A DNA stretch of 64,000 nucleotides from Muricea muricata. Its lineage: Eukaryota > Cnidaria > Anthozoa > Malacalcyonacea > Plexauridae. The stretch is from positions 52,828,158 to 52,892,157 of the forward strand of contig OY979716.1 in assembly GCA_963855995.1 (NCBI GenBank), written 5' to 3'. A model generated the notes under the pieces. It was not told the origin of the DNA and searched no databases. It worked only from the letters and a program-made list of their open reading frames with translations. Shown here piece by piece: positions 28,555 through 40,450 of this stretch. Positions within the stretch are counted from its first letter, which is position 1. Each line of letters starts with the position of its first letter. The translations under genes were made by a program, and so were the position numbers.

Positions 28555-31500
28555 TTAGACCGTTGTATACTTTTTGCCTGTTACAGGTGTCACAGGCAGC
28601 ATTGCCCTTACGGCACATTCGAAATGAGAGTAATCAGAAAAACTACTGGGAAGTTTCCATTCTAATGTACACGTCGAGGCAAAAATGCTATCGGCATCCA
28701 CAACAGAGAGGCTTATTGATCCTGGAATCAGACATGAAGTAGATGATCTTGACCAGTGATGAAACACAAAAACTTTGATAAATCTTCTTCAGTAGCATTT
28801 TCTATAAATCGATACAGCATTTGGACCACATTGTTGACCTGCACGTCTGAAGATACTGGTGGTTTGAACAAGGACTTGAGGTATTTAGATGAAACGCCAT
28901 CGCCACTATGCATGAAAAAATGCTCAAACTTTGCGGGTGCTTTCTCCAGCTCCTTCAAAAATCCGAGAATTGATAAACCTTTCCTGAGTTGATCGACAAC
29001 AGCCTTGTGTTTTAGTATTGTGTTATGGATTATTAAACACTGCATAACTTCATCTTTGTTACTTTTCTGAGGAAAAAAACAGTAGGAAACAATAAGATAG
29101 TTGCAGATTTTCTTTGTTGAACGCGTCTCTTGGAGATGACCTTATGGTATCTAACAAAATGACTTTGCAAAACTACTTTTTGACCGGAATTTTAATTTAC
29201 AAGTGCTGCATATCCCAGTTTATCTGTAAAAAAAGGTGATAAAATGTAGAATTTCCCAATGATATGTAAAATCATCAGTCGTTACATGTGCCTTCGGTTT
29301 GAGTTTGTATGATTATGGTGATAGCCTGATACAACATGGCTGATCATGCTGTGAATTAGTATGTGAAATAAAAAACATATGCAATCATTTTACTTCTGCA
29401 AGGAGGATACAATCATAACTACTCACCTTTAATAGTTTACTTAGTCCACTTTCCTGCATAAAACGTAAGAAATTTTCTTCGTGAGCAATCTCGTTGATGT
29501 CTTCAACAGTACCATCTTTAATCTAAAATAGTGTTCACATGTACAGGTGGGTATTATAGTAAAAACAGGATCATCCCTAGAGGTATAAGTCCAAGTTCAC
29601 ATTAATTTGATGTTGCTATAGGACAAGAAGAAATTGGTTACATTGACCATGGGATAATAGATGCTCGAATACCCTCAATCATGGACTATTACAAATCTAA
29701 AATTTTGATTGGTTTCAAAGTTTCAAAATGGCATCGAATGCTATGTGTGGCTTTTTCGCTAAATTAATACAAATATAGTTAAGACTTCAGAGTGTATACT
29801 AAAACAATTAGACAACTCGGCCTCGTTGTCTCTGAACAGATAGTTGACTCGGGCTGTGCCCTCGATGACTGTCAGCTCATAGACAGCTCGTCCTCTTTGT
29901 CTAATTGTTAAATACATGTATATAACTAAAACGGCCCTGTGTACAAGGTTGCAATATATTTGATTTGCAAAAATATAGCATGATTCATTTCCTAATATAC
30001 TATTTAACTTCATATAATTTATGAAGGATGTTAGTCAAATAATGTAGGTGGAAGGATGGATCAACCACACACTCCTAACAAAGTGGTGCTGTTGAACAAG
30101 GAAGTTCAATTATACATAGAGTGGGAGTTTCAATCATGCCTAAAAGCAACAAATGTTTTGTTTTCTCGTATCTAGCATTATTGAATATGAAATTAGTCTT
30201 TCATTCACTGCAGACAAAAGAGACTGAATATGTAGAAAAAATCAAAAAAATTTAAATCATGCCTTATTAATGAGAGAAACAAGCTCCATATCACCAATGT
30301 CAAGACAAGAGGCTCTTGCAACAGCTTCAGACAAATCTCCTGTTGCTACGTACCAATAAATAGCAGGCGCAAGAAACGGAAATCCAGGTCCACCCTGTAC
30401 TAAACTATGAGTTATTAACTTTCCAAGAACTTCGAATACTCCTGGGAGAACATGTTCACTGCTGTAAATCGTAGTAAGCCGTTGGCTGTGACCTGTGAAC
30501 AAACGTAGGTAAGATTCTCCACTAGCAATCTCGTGAAAAACATCCGTAAATGCTTGACGTAGAACCCCCCCCCCTTCAGTATCGATTGCTGGTTCTCCTC
30601 TCATTTGCACTTTTATTGGTAAGACTTCATTGAATTCGGGGCTTTTATAATAATGGAAGAAATCCACTACTATCTTCTTTGTCGACTTTCAGCTTTACTG
30701 AATCCATATATGGTTTAATGGATTTCTTCAATTTTTTCAGCACATCTGATGAATTATTTTCTGCATATAAATAGAGAAATTAAAATGAAAGTAATTACAA
30801 GGAACACAATTTTTGTGAAAATGGAGTAAGCGTGACTAATCATTAATTAGAATGAGCTTTAAGAATTTATCCCAATTAATTATGTTTTATTTCTTTAGGG
30901 TTTTCATCGTTCAATTTTACCTATCGGAATTTTAAGATCTCTTAAAGGGTATTAGCAAGAAATATTTTTATTGTTTCATTATTGCTATATTCTTGCTGAC
31001 TTGTGACATTAAGTGGGAAGCATTTTTCTTGAATACAAAACTGAAGCATAGCTCAGACACTACTGTATCGAATTAAATTGTGTTATTACATTTTCAGCCT
31101 ACTGTAAAAACAAGTAGAGGCAAATAGCCTGGCTTACAGTGATGCATTGTTGTGCTTGCAGGACTGGCCCTCAACAAAAAATATAAAAAATATACAAACA
31201 CGTACTGTAGTACATAGTCCAATGAAGTTGCTTAAAGTTCTCAGTACAGCCTCATTAAACATGTTACAAGTAGAAGATTTTGTAACACAGCGAGAAAGAG
31301 AGAGTTAAAAGACTAAAGAAGAAGCTTTATAAAAGTTACTTTATCAATTGCCTATGAATGCTACTACTACTTGCAATCAGTTTGTATTAGAATATACTCT
31401 ACTTGCAATCAATTCGTATTAGAATATGCTCTATTTGTACAAACCTTCACAATCGATGTTTTCACTTTCCCCCAAAAGTTCATCAATTGTTTCTTGTAAA

Positions 31501-32802
31501 GTAATGTTATTTTGTCTAACACCACGCAGATATTCGGTAATGCAGTCTGGAAACAACATTTGCAATCCTTCAATATCCTGTGAATCATCAAGATCAATCC
31601 GATGATGACCAGATGCAGATGGTTGGTTCAAGTGAATTGTCTGAAGACCAGATGTAGATGGTTGGTCCAAATCAATCTGCTGATGACCAGATGTAGATGG
31701 TTGATCCAAATCAATTTGCTGATGACCAGATGTAGATGGTTGGTCCAAATCAATCGCATGACTGACAGATGCTAGTGGAAGATAAGGCTCTGTTCCTTCA
31801 GAGGTGCTTGATTCGCCAGATACATTCAAAGAAACAGGATTTCTTGAAATGCTGGACACGCTTTGATCTGCCAATGATGCAATGTGAGAATTCTCCAAAC
31901 GAACATACAGCTTTCCTTGACCCTTGATTGCTTTTATTTGAGGGAAGTCCCATTTGTGTCCTTCTTTACAGGCTGGAGTGGAGACAATCTTTCTTGAAAC
32001 TTTGACAAATGACAAATCATTTGGGCTTAGTCCACTAATTCTGGTTTTAAAAACATCCACAAGCTTTGACCTTATTGTATCTTCTTTGTCACTGGTTATC
32101 AGATCAACTGTTCCAGTAAAAAGCACATCATCTTTACCAATACTGTAGTCTGGTATAACCTTTGCTACATTGCCATCATTATCAGTAAAATCATCACGAT
32201 CAACGTAAGCAATAACTGTCACCTCAAAAGTTTTTACCTCAGGCTTTTTTTCCTTTGGCACATATTGATGTCCTAATCTTCTTCTCTTTGGTTGGCAACT
32301 TAATGTTCTGCTTACTGTGCTTCCTACAGATCTGGCATTGGTTCTCAGAAGATCACGAGCTCGGCCTATCACACCAGCAATTCCAACTGAATGCACATTT
32401 GTTGTGAGGGGTTGTTGCTGTGTTGAGTCTATCCAATAAACAAATACAAGTACATGCTGTATAAAATATAGAAAACAAGTAAAGTGCATTTATTATGCGA
32501 CAATGCATACAGGAATTTATAGGAAATTGTGAGATGAGTGTAAAAGGCATTGCTGAGTGAATTACCGGTATAAGCTTCTCAAGTCTCCCGACAACAATCC
32601 TCAGGTGCATTATCACACGTGTAAAAATATGTAAACTTGAATAGAAAATTAGCATATTTTTAATGAAACCTCAAAGGTTTTAATAGTTTTCACTAAATCC
32701 ACATTAAAACTTGTAAAAACTTTCGGCTATTGCAAATAACAAGTAATACATATTAATTATTTTTGCAGGTTCCAAGTTGTTTTTTTTTAGCCCTGATACC
32801 CT

Positions 32803-32880
32803 GATGGCTTAGTTAGTAGAGCGTTGGGCTAGCATCTCCAAATGCGTTGGGTTCAAATCCCGCTGTGGTTATGTTAATTT
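32803..32880 (+). repeat. tRNA-like sequence, SINE head or pseudo-tRNA
   Basis: Contains a good A box (TGGCTTAGTTAGTAGAGCG) and B box (GGGTTCAAATCCC) at normal spacing. The anticodon arm can be drawn with AGC in the loop (alanine type). The acceptor stem does not pair, so it is a tRNA-derived SINE head or dead tRNA rather than a working gene. It sits in an intron of the HECT gene. Confidence 0.5.
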
Positions 32881-33379
32881 TTCAATTTTTTTAAAGTAAT
32901 ATTAAAGGTTGTATTGCAGACTCAATTGACCATCATGGAAAAGTTGGTGGATGCACATTTTAACTGGACGCTACGGTCCGAAATCATTTTAGAAGAAAAT
33001 TTGACATATGTTGAAGAACTGGAATACGACAAAAAGTTAATTTTTTCTCTATGTTAAAGTTAACATCTTCGGATGTTTTCCTTGGTATCTTTTTTAGACA
33101 TATGTGTTTAATGCGCGCAATGCATTCTTGTAAAATGTACACGTTGCCATTTTTTTTTGTTATGGTCCAATTGTTCCCATTGAACTAAAGAAGATCTGGA
33201 ATGATGATAAATAAATTGATAAATAATAAAATTAAATAATAAATAATATAATAAAATTAAATAATAAAGAAATAAATTGATGAAACCCACCTATAAATAC
33301 ATGGGCGATTTAATATAAAATGTTCTCACGCAGACTTCATGTTACTCCTAGTCATAGGAGTTATCGTTCAAGATCTTTT

Positions 33380-34104
33380 AATTTCAATGCACTGAGCTAC
33401 ACTAACATATCTGGAGGTCTTGCTCTAGCCGAAAGAGTGTCCGGAAAAAACATGGCACTATAGATGTCACTGAGGTGTTCTTGGGGTGCAACGTTTTTGA
33501 AGTTAACCGCTGAGAATGGTTCATAGAAGGCTCATACTCGTAGACCACATAAAAAATTCCCCCTGGTTTTTAGAAGTGGAGTCAGTGGAGTTGAAAATGT
33601 GACAAACTATAGCTGGTTTTTTCCACATTTCAATTGAGAATTTTACCATCCTCGTCTGAAATTAATGGATTTACTGCAAAAAGAATTCAAACTCCTAGTA
33701 AATGTAGCACTACGGTCACCAGGTTGAAAAATATGAACGGTAAGTCGTTTATTTCGTCATACTTTGTGCCACAAAATATACAAAATACAGGCAGAATGTA
33801 TGCCAAATATCATTTATGGCATATCGTACAAATTTTGCTCATCTGTATGGGTCGACAAGGTTTTACCAGTAAAGAGACAAATCTTTTTTAGAAGACGGGG
33901 GGGGAGAATTTTTGGTATTTTTATATTTTCACTGCAATTTTGCTGGTTAGTGGTTTTTGAAATATTCACAAATGAATTATGATGTCAAAATGACGTAAAA
34001 AATAACTAAAAACCCGCCATGTTTTCGCAGACACTTTATTGACTTGCTGAAGTCTAGAACAAGGCCTCCAGATATATTAGTATAGCTCAGTGGTTCAATG
34101 TTTG
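33380..34104. repeat. About 720-bp fold-back element inside the transposon
   Basis: The arm at 33380-33470 is the inverse of the arm at about 34018-34104. Both contain 'CTCCAGATAT.TTAGT.TAGCTCAGTG' and 'GCCATGTTTT'. The GTAGCTCAGTG part resembles a tRNA A box. There is no coding content between the arms, only AT-rich DNA. It lies in an intron of the HECT gene. Confidence 0.5.
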
Positions 34105-34614
34105 CTCATGGGTGGCCAAGATGGGCGGCCATTTTGTCTGGGACATACAAAATGGCTGGCAAAAAAACTCAAAGTAATCCGTCGTATATCTGCACCATTC
34201 TTCGTAAATCCTTGCTGCTTTTATCATATTTCTATTGGAAATATACTAACCAAGGTATTTTAAACATTTTTTATTCATTTGGTTGAGGTAAATCCGAACC
34301 ATTCTCTTACAACCCGAACGTAAACATTAGCCAATACATCGTGAATATTCATCATATGCAAAGTAACGAAAGAAAAAAAACAAGGTAAAAAAAATTCGGA
34401 AAGATACGATTGCTTACCTTCGTTTACGTTGTTTCTCACCGCCGTAATTCCTCTCAATATCCCTCGTTCGACGGCATTTTCAATGTCACTAAGGGTGACA
34501 TTTTCCGCTCCCGCCATTTTTATCTAATATAAATACTGATATACCTTTCTAATACCACGTTTCAGGCCACCGACCTGATTACTCCGCTGACATACTAGAT
34601 TGCAGAATTTATTG

Positions 34615-34885
34615 AATATATATCATTTTTAAAAATATATATTTGAAAATGTATTGAATTGAATATATATTATATTTGAAACTGTGCTGAATTGAATTGA
34701 ATATATATTTAGGACTATATTGAATATATATTTAGGACTATATTGAATATATATTTAGGACTATATTGAATATATATTTAGAAATATATTGAATATATAT
34801 TCGGAAATATATTGATTTGAATATATATTTCATTTATTGAATATATAATACACGTATTGAATATTGCAACAATCCGGCAACCATA
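34615..34885 (-). repeat. Right TIR of the 8.9-kb transposon
   Basis: Four tandem copies of 'tattgaatatatatttagga' are followed by the terminal block ending GGCAACCATA. Inverse of 25976-26210. Confidence 0.8.
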
Positions 34886-34892
34886 ATATACA

Positions 34893-35220
<328 letters not shown>

Positions 35221-35557
35221 CCAGAAGGCGTCCACACACATACCAGAAGGCGTCCACAACAGCCTGTTTCACCTGTAAGGGATCTTCAGGTGGTGTGTAT
35301 ATATTTATATATACACACACATCATTTTACACAGCATAAATTCATGTGCTTAAGATATATTAAATTTTATACAAAAAGGAATTTTTTAAAAAGATAGCCA
35401 TCTGTTGTACATTAATTGAACCTCACCTTTCATCCTTGCTTATCTTGCAATAAATGCAGGCATACAATGAATTTGCTGCATTTAATTGAAGTATTGCTAG
35501 CAAAAACTAATGTGAAAAAGCAGATAGTTATTGATGACAAATTGATAGGCACTTATA
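35221..35557. other. Non-coding interval
   Basis: AT-rich, no gene seen. It separates the microsatellite from the inverted-repeat element. Confidence 0.4.
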
Positions 35558-36033
35558 GTACGTATTCCATATAAGGTAAGTGATTGCACAATATGCAAGA
35601 GCATATACACGACGCTGAAGAGCATATACATAACGCTCGAAAATAACAACATGGCGCATACAGAGAGAGGGCTCAGCCTTACTCGACCTTCGGGCTCACG
35701 CTTTAGCTAAATTTGGTGAAGAGTAGATACAGTCCCAGTGAGGGAGAATAACCCTTTTAAAATTGAGAAAAAAAGTATTCGTGTGTTAAGAAGAAAAAAA
35801 AAAGCATAAAAGAAAAGCACGTAACCGGGCTCGAACCCGAAACAAACAGGGCTAAAGCGCACGACCTAGACCACTGAGCCAATGCGGCGAATCGAAAGTT
35901 TACCGTTAAAAACTAAATTTATGCTGCTAGCTTATGTAACCTATTATATTTAAACGTTGTGTATATGCTGTTCAGCGTCGTGTATATGCTCTTGCATATT
36001 AAGTATATATTAGTCCATATATGGAATACGTAC
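35558..36033. mobile_element. 476-bp inverted-repeat element containing a tRNA-like sequence
   Basis: Both ends carry GTACGTATTCCATATA and, further in, ATATGCAAGAGCATATACACGACGCTGAA-type sequence in inverse orientation (about 75 bases, a few mismatches). The interior holds a minus-strand tRNA-like segment at 35822-35892 with A box (TGGCTCAGTGGTCTAGGTCG) and B box (GGTTCGAGCCC). It looks like a MITE that carries or is fused to a SINE head. It lies in the left flank of the 36130 transposon. Confidence 0.6.
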
Positions 36034-36035
36034 GG

Positions 36036-36129
36036 TAACTACGTATGGACAAATTGCTGAAGACTTCTAAATTTGTCTAAATTGATTCTTATTTACACAG
36101 TAGATACAAAATAACCTTGTAATCTCCTC
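36036..36129 (-). pseudogene. Continuation of an element gene split by the 4.3-kb transposon
   Basis: On the minus strand the bases just outside the transposon read 'GGDYKVILYLL' and then stop. This continues, after removal of one copy of the 6-bp duplication, the frame that ends 'QLEFFLGG' at 40451. The fit identifies the empty site and the interrupted exon. Confidence 0.55.
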
Positions 36130-36411
36130 TATGGTGGCCTATTGCTGCCACATGAAAATTAATGTATATAATTAGAAAAAATCAAATTATAATAAATTGC
36201 AAAGCAAAATAAAAATAAAAATGCAAACAAACACAAAAGTAAATTGATTCTTCAACCTATTTTTATGTGAAAACTAAATATAAACAAAAACAAAAATTTT
36301 TTTAATTGAATTTAAATATGAAATTAAAATTGCCATGGCCTATAGCTGCCATAGTATACCGTTATGCATTGCGGGTTCAAACAAAAACACGTGCGTATCA
36401 AACATGTAAAT

Positions 36412-37729
36412 ATGGCTGAGGCGTGGAAAAAATACATGCAAGCAATAGTGAATAAGCGACAAGGAAATAAGAAAAAGAGTACTTCAAGTGATATTCTAAA
36501 GAAAGAAGAGATTATTGTTCAACGACTAAGTGCAGAATTGACCGGTAAGGCGCAAAAATATTCACAAGTCGGGCCTCAAGAATTTGTCCCTTATGACCAC
36601 GATGAAATAAGTATTTCAAATATTAAAGATGCATGTATGAAACATTTTGCGTCTACAATTGAAGAAAACATGGAATGTGATATTCTGGCTGGCGAACAAG
36701 GTCCTTCTTGTACCTCTGTTGACCACATACCAGGCTTACGAGTCGTTCACATACACTTTGTGAAAGAGCAAACAACGTGTAGCAATGAATTTCTTCGTGC
36801 ACCCAAAAGGAAGCACAAGCATTCGTCTATTGATACAACTGGTGCGAAAACTGCCAAATCCTTACCATGCAGTAGTCAACCAAGTCCAAGTAAAGTCTAT
36901 CCAAAGAGCTTATCCGTAAAAGATATGCTTAAGTTAGGAAAGGTCATAGGTGATCAGATCGGCACCGAGCCAATTGATACGATATTTACGTTTTGATACA
37001 ATTGATACGTTATTTACGAGCCAATATTTACGTTTGATATTGTTTCAATGGCTTGGTCTCGAAATGGTACCACAGTCGAGTTCTCGATTGAAAAAGAGCC
37101 ATTTGGTACTGGAGGCTTTCGAGAAGCATACAAAGCGCAAAGCCATGCCCCAGGATTTGTCCACCGCTCTTGGATTGTAAAGAAATACCTGAAGTGTGCC
37201 GAAGAAACAATCGAAGAGGCAAATCAAACGATTGAACAGCACACGCGAAAAGTGGTGCAGATGCACATGTTGGCCAGAAATTTTGCGTCAAAGCTCGAGC
37301 AACATGTGGAAAAGGAAGATATTAAAGAAATGTTCGGACAAACCCTGAAGTTCAAAAAAGTGTACCTGGAAAAAATGCAAGATAACAAATGGGTCACTGT
37401 GGAAGAGTTTATCAAGGGAACATTTACAAAGTACCTTAATAACACTGGTATTTTATGTGGTGCCCCCGCACCTATTCGAGATAAGTGTGAGTGTTTAGCT
37501 CATTTTTCATATCAGCACTCCAACAGTGAGCTACTCATAGTCGATATGCAAGGAAGCGATTACTGTCTTTTTGATCCTGAGATTGCATCAAAGAATTTGC
37601 AATGGAGATGGAGATGGAGATGAAATGCTCTTTTCTACTGGAAATTTGTCAACCATGGCTATAAGCAATTTTCTTGAAAATCATCACTGCAATGAATTCT
37701 GTTATCTGTTGGGTTTGAACAAGTTGTGA
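36412..37729 (+). pseudogene. Alpha-kinase (MHCK/EF2K-type) protein carried by the transposon, broken
   Basis: I start at the ATG at 36412 (MAEAWKKYMQ), just inside the TIR. The first 190 residues are polar, with no motif. Around 36975-37045 a duplicated piece (attgatacg.tatttacg) shifts the frame. The kinase domain follows from 37048: 'GTGGFREAYKA' (nucleotide loop), 'WIVKKYLK' (lysine), 'VTVEEFIKGTFTKYLNNTG' and 'LIVDMQGSDYCLFDPEI' (catalytic Asp region). A second frameshift occurs at about 37603 beside a GGAGAT x3 repeat. The last frame has 'HHCNEFCYLLGL', the zinc-binding end of alpha-kinases, with its stop at 37727-37729. It would phosphorylate Ser/Thr in protein substrates. Target unknown. 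Confidence 0.75.
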
Positions 37730-38249
37730 GTAACCAAACATTACGCATTAGTACACCATTTGGTATAAGCACATTTCTATTTACAGTTTTGTTAATATAG
37801 TTATACTGTATAATGTACTAAAAACAGTATGTTTCATATTATGAAAACAAATAAAGAAATTTATAATAACTTTCTTTGTTTATAGTAGCAAATATATATA
37901 GGTGGACAATGTACCAAATACTGCGGGAGCTAATTAGGTTTGACACTTACATTAAAGAGTAGAGACTACAAAGAGAGACAGGTAGACCATGACGAATATT
38001 GAATGCACTTACCCCTCGGAAATGTCAAAAATGATAACTAACACGGGGGGGGGGAATGCTTCTGTTTAGGGCACTGGCTATAGGAACATGGCACCCATGA
38101 CGTATCAATGACGAATCACCTTACGCTTTTTTGACTGAACCTGTCTCTCTTTGTAGTCTCTACTCTTTGCTTACATGGAAAATGTTACAGTACCTAGCTC
38201 TTTAATGCAATGGGTAGTTAAGACTGACTTATAAACTAGGTAGCTCTTT
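37730..38249. other. Non-coding interval between convergent genes of the transposon
   Basis: No gene seen. Two near-identical inverse segments, 'agagtagagactacaaagagagacaggt' near 37955 and its complement near 38140, define a small inverted repeat of about 200 bases between them. Confidence 0.45.
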
Positions 38250-40190
38250 TCCTTTACATTAATTTGACGAATTAAAATTTTCTTTCAAAAACCTATATGC
38301 ATCTTGAATATCTTTGGGCTCAATGTCCAAAACATCTGGAATTAAATGCTGACATTTAGCTCAAAAATCTGGCTCAAGAAAATCATCTGGAACATTAAGA
38401 ACACCAGACTGTTCAGCCACCTCTCTTAGCTGTTCCTCTGTAACAGGTAATCCTATAGGAAAAAAGATAATACCAGCTTGTGCAAATCAAGATGGACATT
38501 CAAATGTGTGAGAAAAGTTATTTAGTGAAATTAGTGAGAGAGTTTAGTGTCAAACAACTTACCACACTCTTCAAGGTTGTACTCTTTCGGAAATTCATAA
38601 ATGTGATTGGGTATACCACATGGTAAACAAGTATCTTTCTGCATTCTAATCCGATGGGTATTCCATATGGTATCTTTAAACAGGTCAAGTCTTTTTGCAT
38701 AATAGGCATCATTAGGTATGCAAGAAGCATTCTGTAATAAAGTGCAGAAGGATATGAAGTAACTAACTATGCTTTTAATGGAAATAAATTTTGTAGTTTT
38801 ACTTCATATGAACAAACCTATCTGTGTCATTGTTTGGGTCATAATGACCATGATCTTTCAACCATCGTAATTTACTTTTGAAAACTTCAAAACCCTGAAG
38901 AACCTTGTTGTTTATTCACAGCTTCCTAAAATGCATACGTAGGATATCATATTTCTGGGCTAGATGACTCCCCCTAATTGCAGGTGAGGACTTGTATGTT
39001 GTACCTCCCAGTTTACTCACTATCTATGATTTAAGAATTATCTGAAGGCAGTGGCATGCTTTGTGTTTTATACATTGTGGATTTTGCTTTTAGTACAGGG
39101 ATGGATTTACTTGGGGGGGGTGTACACCCCTTAACTTTGGCTACAGGGAGTGCCATTTTTTATGATAAAGAAGAAAAACGAAAATTGAGAGTAGTCGTAG
39201 TAATACTGCTAAATACATAATGAATGAACTTACAAGAATTACAATAATATTAATAAAACATCAGTACAACTTTAATATAGACAAATTCTCTGCACACACT
39301 TGACAGAAAAAGTTTTAACCCCCCCCCCCTCAACCAGATCATGCTGGATCCATCCCTGTTTTTGCATGTGATGACTTACTGTATATTGATAAGTGAACAT
39401 TGAATAGCAAAATATTTATCTATTTATCTAAATGATAAACTCACTTGATTTGAAGTCGAAGGCCCATACAGAATTGTTTCACAGGGATCCATGTCATTAT
39501 GATGTCGCCGTAAAAAGGCATGTATCGTCGCCATTATCCCTGTCTCAGTGCCTTTGTGCATCCTCATAAAAACTGATATATGCCTTGTCTCGTACAAGTA
39601 GTCGAAGTACCACCGACCAATTAACAAAGGATCTGAGTTACTGACCCAAATTCGGAGCCAAAGCAACTTTCGACTGGCGGTGTCAATGCACCAATAGACT
39701 GCCAGAGGGTAGGTGCTGTTTTGGTAGCCCATGAGTTTGTCATGGCCATCCACAGACAGCACAAAATTTGGCCCTTTGGAGGTGAAACAACCTTTTGGTT
39801 TCCTTTTCTTGGCAAACACACGCCGGTTTTCAAGCCCATCCGGATCTAAATCGTACATGACTGCGTGAACAAGGTCTCGTGGCACGTCTAATTGATGAAC
39901 TTGACGAATCTTTTTCTGCATAGCTCTGTACTCGAGCAATTTTCCTGGGCCTTCCAATTCACTAGCCACAGCCTCCTTTACCTGATCAATATCAACATCT
40001 TTATCACTGTAATAAATTTCGAAATAGCGAAGGCGCCGGTCTAATGTATGACGCTCCATGTATATTGAGGGAAATCCTTTTCAACAAAATTCAAAATCTC
40101 CCTTCGTTTGTACATTTGATTTACATATCGCTGTAACTCCTCTTTTAGGTTAACATCGTCTTTCCACTCATCCGTCCGAAAACACGCCAT
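38250..40190 (-). pseudogene. Integrase-like transposase of the 4.3-kb transposon, multi-exon, broken
   Basis: The reading starts at about 40190 (MACFRTDEWKDD) and shifts frame near 40055. It runs to a donor (CAA/GTGAGT) at about 39433. The core has 'VLSVDGHDKLMGYQN' (first Asp), 'YPLAVYWCIDTASRKLLW', and 'FMRMHKGTETG', where His replaces the expected second Asp. The region that should carry the catalytic Glu is not found. Later exons are recognisable near 38940-38815 (LRWLKDHGHYDPNNDTDR), 38727-38572 (RLDLFKDTIWNTHRIRMQ) and 38455-38265, the last with an in-frame TGA. Same superfamily as 26261-27748 but intron-rich and clearly dead. Confidence 0.65.
39096..39358. mobile_element. About 260-bp hAT-like MITE nested in the transposon
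   Basis: Ends CAGGGATGGAT...GGGGGGGG and CCCCCCCC...ATCCATCCCTG. The flanking 8-mers TTTTAGTA and TTTTTGCA match at six of eight positions, so the duplication has decayed. The CAGGGATGGAT end is typical of hAT-derived MITEs. It falls in the interval where the transposase exon with the catalytic Glu should be. Confidence 0.6.
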
Positions 40191-40450
40191 CTTGAATCTT
40201 GAACCCGCAATGGATAACGGTATACTATGGCAGCTATAGGCCATGGCAATTTTAATTTCATATTTAAATTCAATTAAAAAAAATTTTTGTTTTTGTTTAC
40301 ATTTAGTTTTCACATAAAAATAGGTTGAAGAATCAATTTACTTTTGTGTTTGTTTGCGTTTTTATTTTTATTTTGCTTTGCAATTTATTATAATTTGATT
40401 TTTTCTAATTATATATATTAATTTTCATGTGGCAGCAATAGGCCACCATA

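Larger units (their letters stand above)
28555..34517 (-). pseudogene. HECT-domain E3 ubiquitin ligase-like gene, multi-exon, frameshifted
   Basis: Exons inferred from splice signals and frame. E1 34517-34418 starts MAGAENVTLSDIEN and ends at GTAAGC. E2 is 32428-31445, joined in frame (G/AC). It has a Ser/Thr-rich region with three copies of 'IDLDQPSTSGHQQ' and an N-terminal domain. E3 is 30760-30260, E4 29522-29427 and E5 29066-28555. HECT hallmarks are 'VQMRGEPAIDTEGG' in E3 and the catalytic-cysteine region 'FASTCTLEWKLP' in E5 (Cys codon at 28669-28671). Frame breaks are near 30665 (E3), near 29470 (E4) and near 28760 (E5). E3 may end at a decayed GC donor. The layout resembles G2E3-type ligases, which transfer ubiquitin to targets. 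It lies wholly inside the transposon, opposite in strand to the transposase. Confidence 0.65.
25976..34885. mobile_element. 8.9-kb TATGG-ended DNA transposon with transposase and HECT gene
   Basis: The left end (TATGGTTGCCAGATTGTTGC from 25976) matches the inverse of the right end (ending GGCAACCATA at 34885) through a TIR of roughly 230-270 bases. The TIRs are made largely of aatatatattca-type subrepeats. Inside are an intact integrase-like transposase (plus strand) and a multi-exon HECT ligase gene (minus strand). TATGG ends and the transposase type are shared with the transposon at 36130-40450. No target duplication is visible here: left flank CACTAC, right flank ATATAC. I recall TATGG-type ends and 6-bp duplications for the IS3EU superfamily, but the name is unverified. 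Confidence 0.8.
36130..40450. mobile_element. 4.3-kb TATGG-ended DNA transposon with alpha-kinase gene, 6-bp duplication
   Basis: TIRs of about 275 bases: 36130 reads TATGGTGGCCTATTGCTGCC, and 40450 ends the exact inverse. CTCCTC is duplicated at 36124-36129 and 40451-40456. It carries an alpha-kinase gene on the plus strand and a multi-exon transposase on the minus strand, both broken. Shared TATGG/CCATA ends and a related transposase link it to the 25976-34885 element. The TIRs are very similar to each other, so the insertion is fairly recent even though the genes are damaged. Confidence 0.9.

Noticed and set aside
30257-30667. Independent small gene in the HECT region
   Set aside because: It is one exon of the larger HECT gene. 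The apparent start is only the point where a frameshift begins a new frame.
32803-32880. Functional tRNA gene (alanine type)
   Set aside because: A and B boxes are good but the acceptor stem does not pair and the T stem has a mismatch, so it is listed as a tRNA-like repeat.
25970-34891. 6-bp target duplication for the 8.9-kb transposon
   Set aside because: The left flank CACTAC and right flank ATATAC share only the last three bases. The right side is microsatellite and may have been rearranged, so no duplication is claimed.
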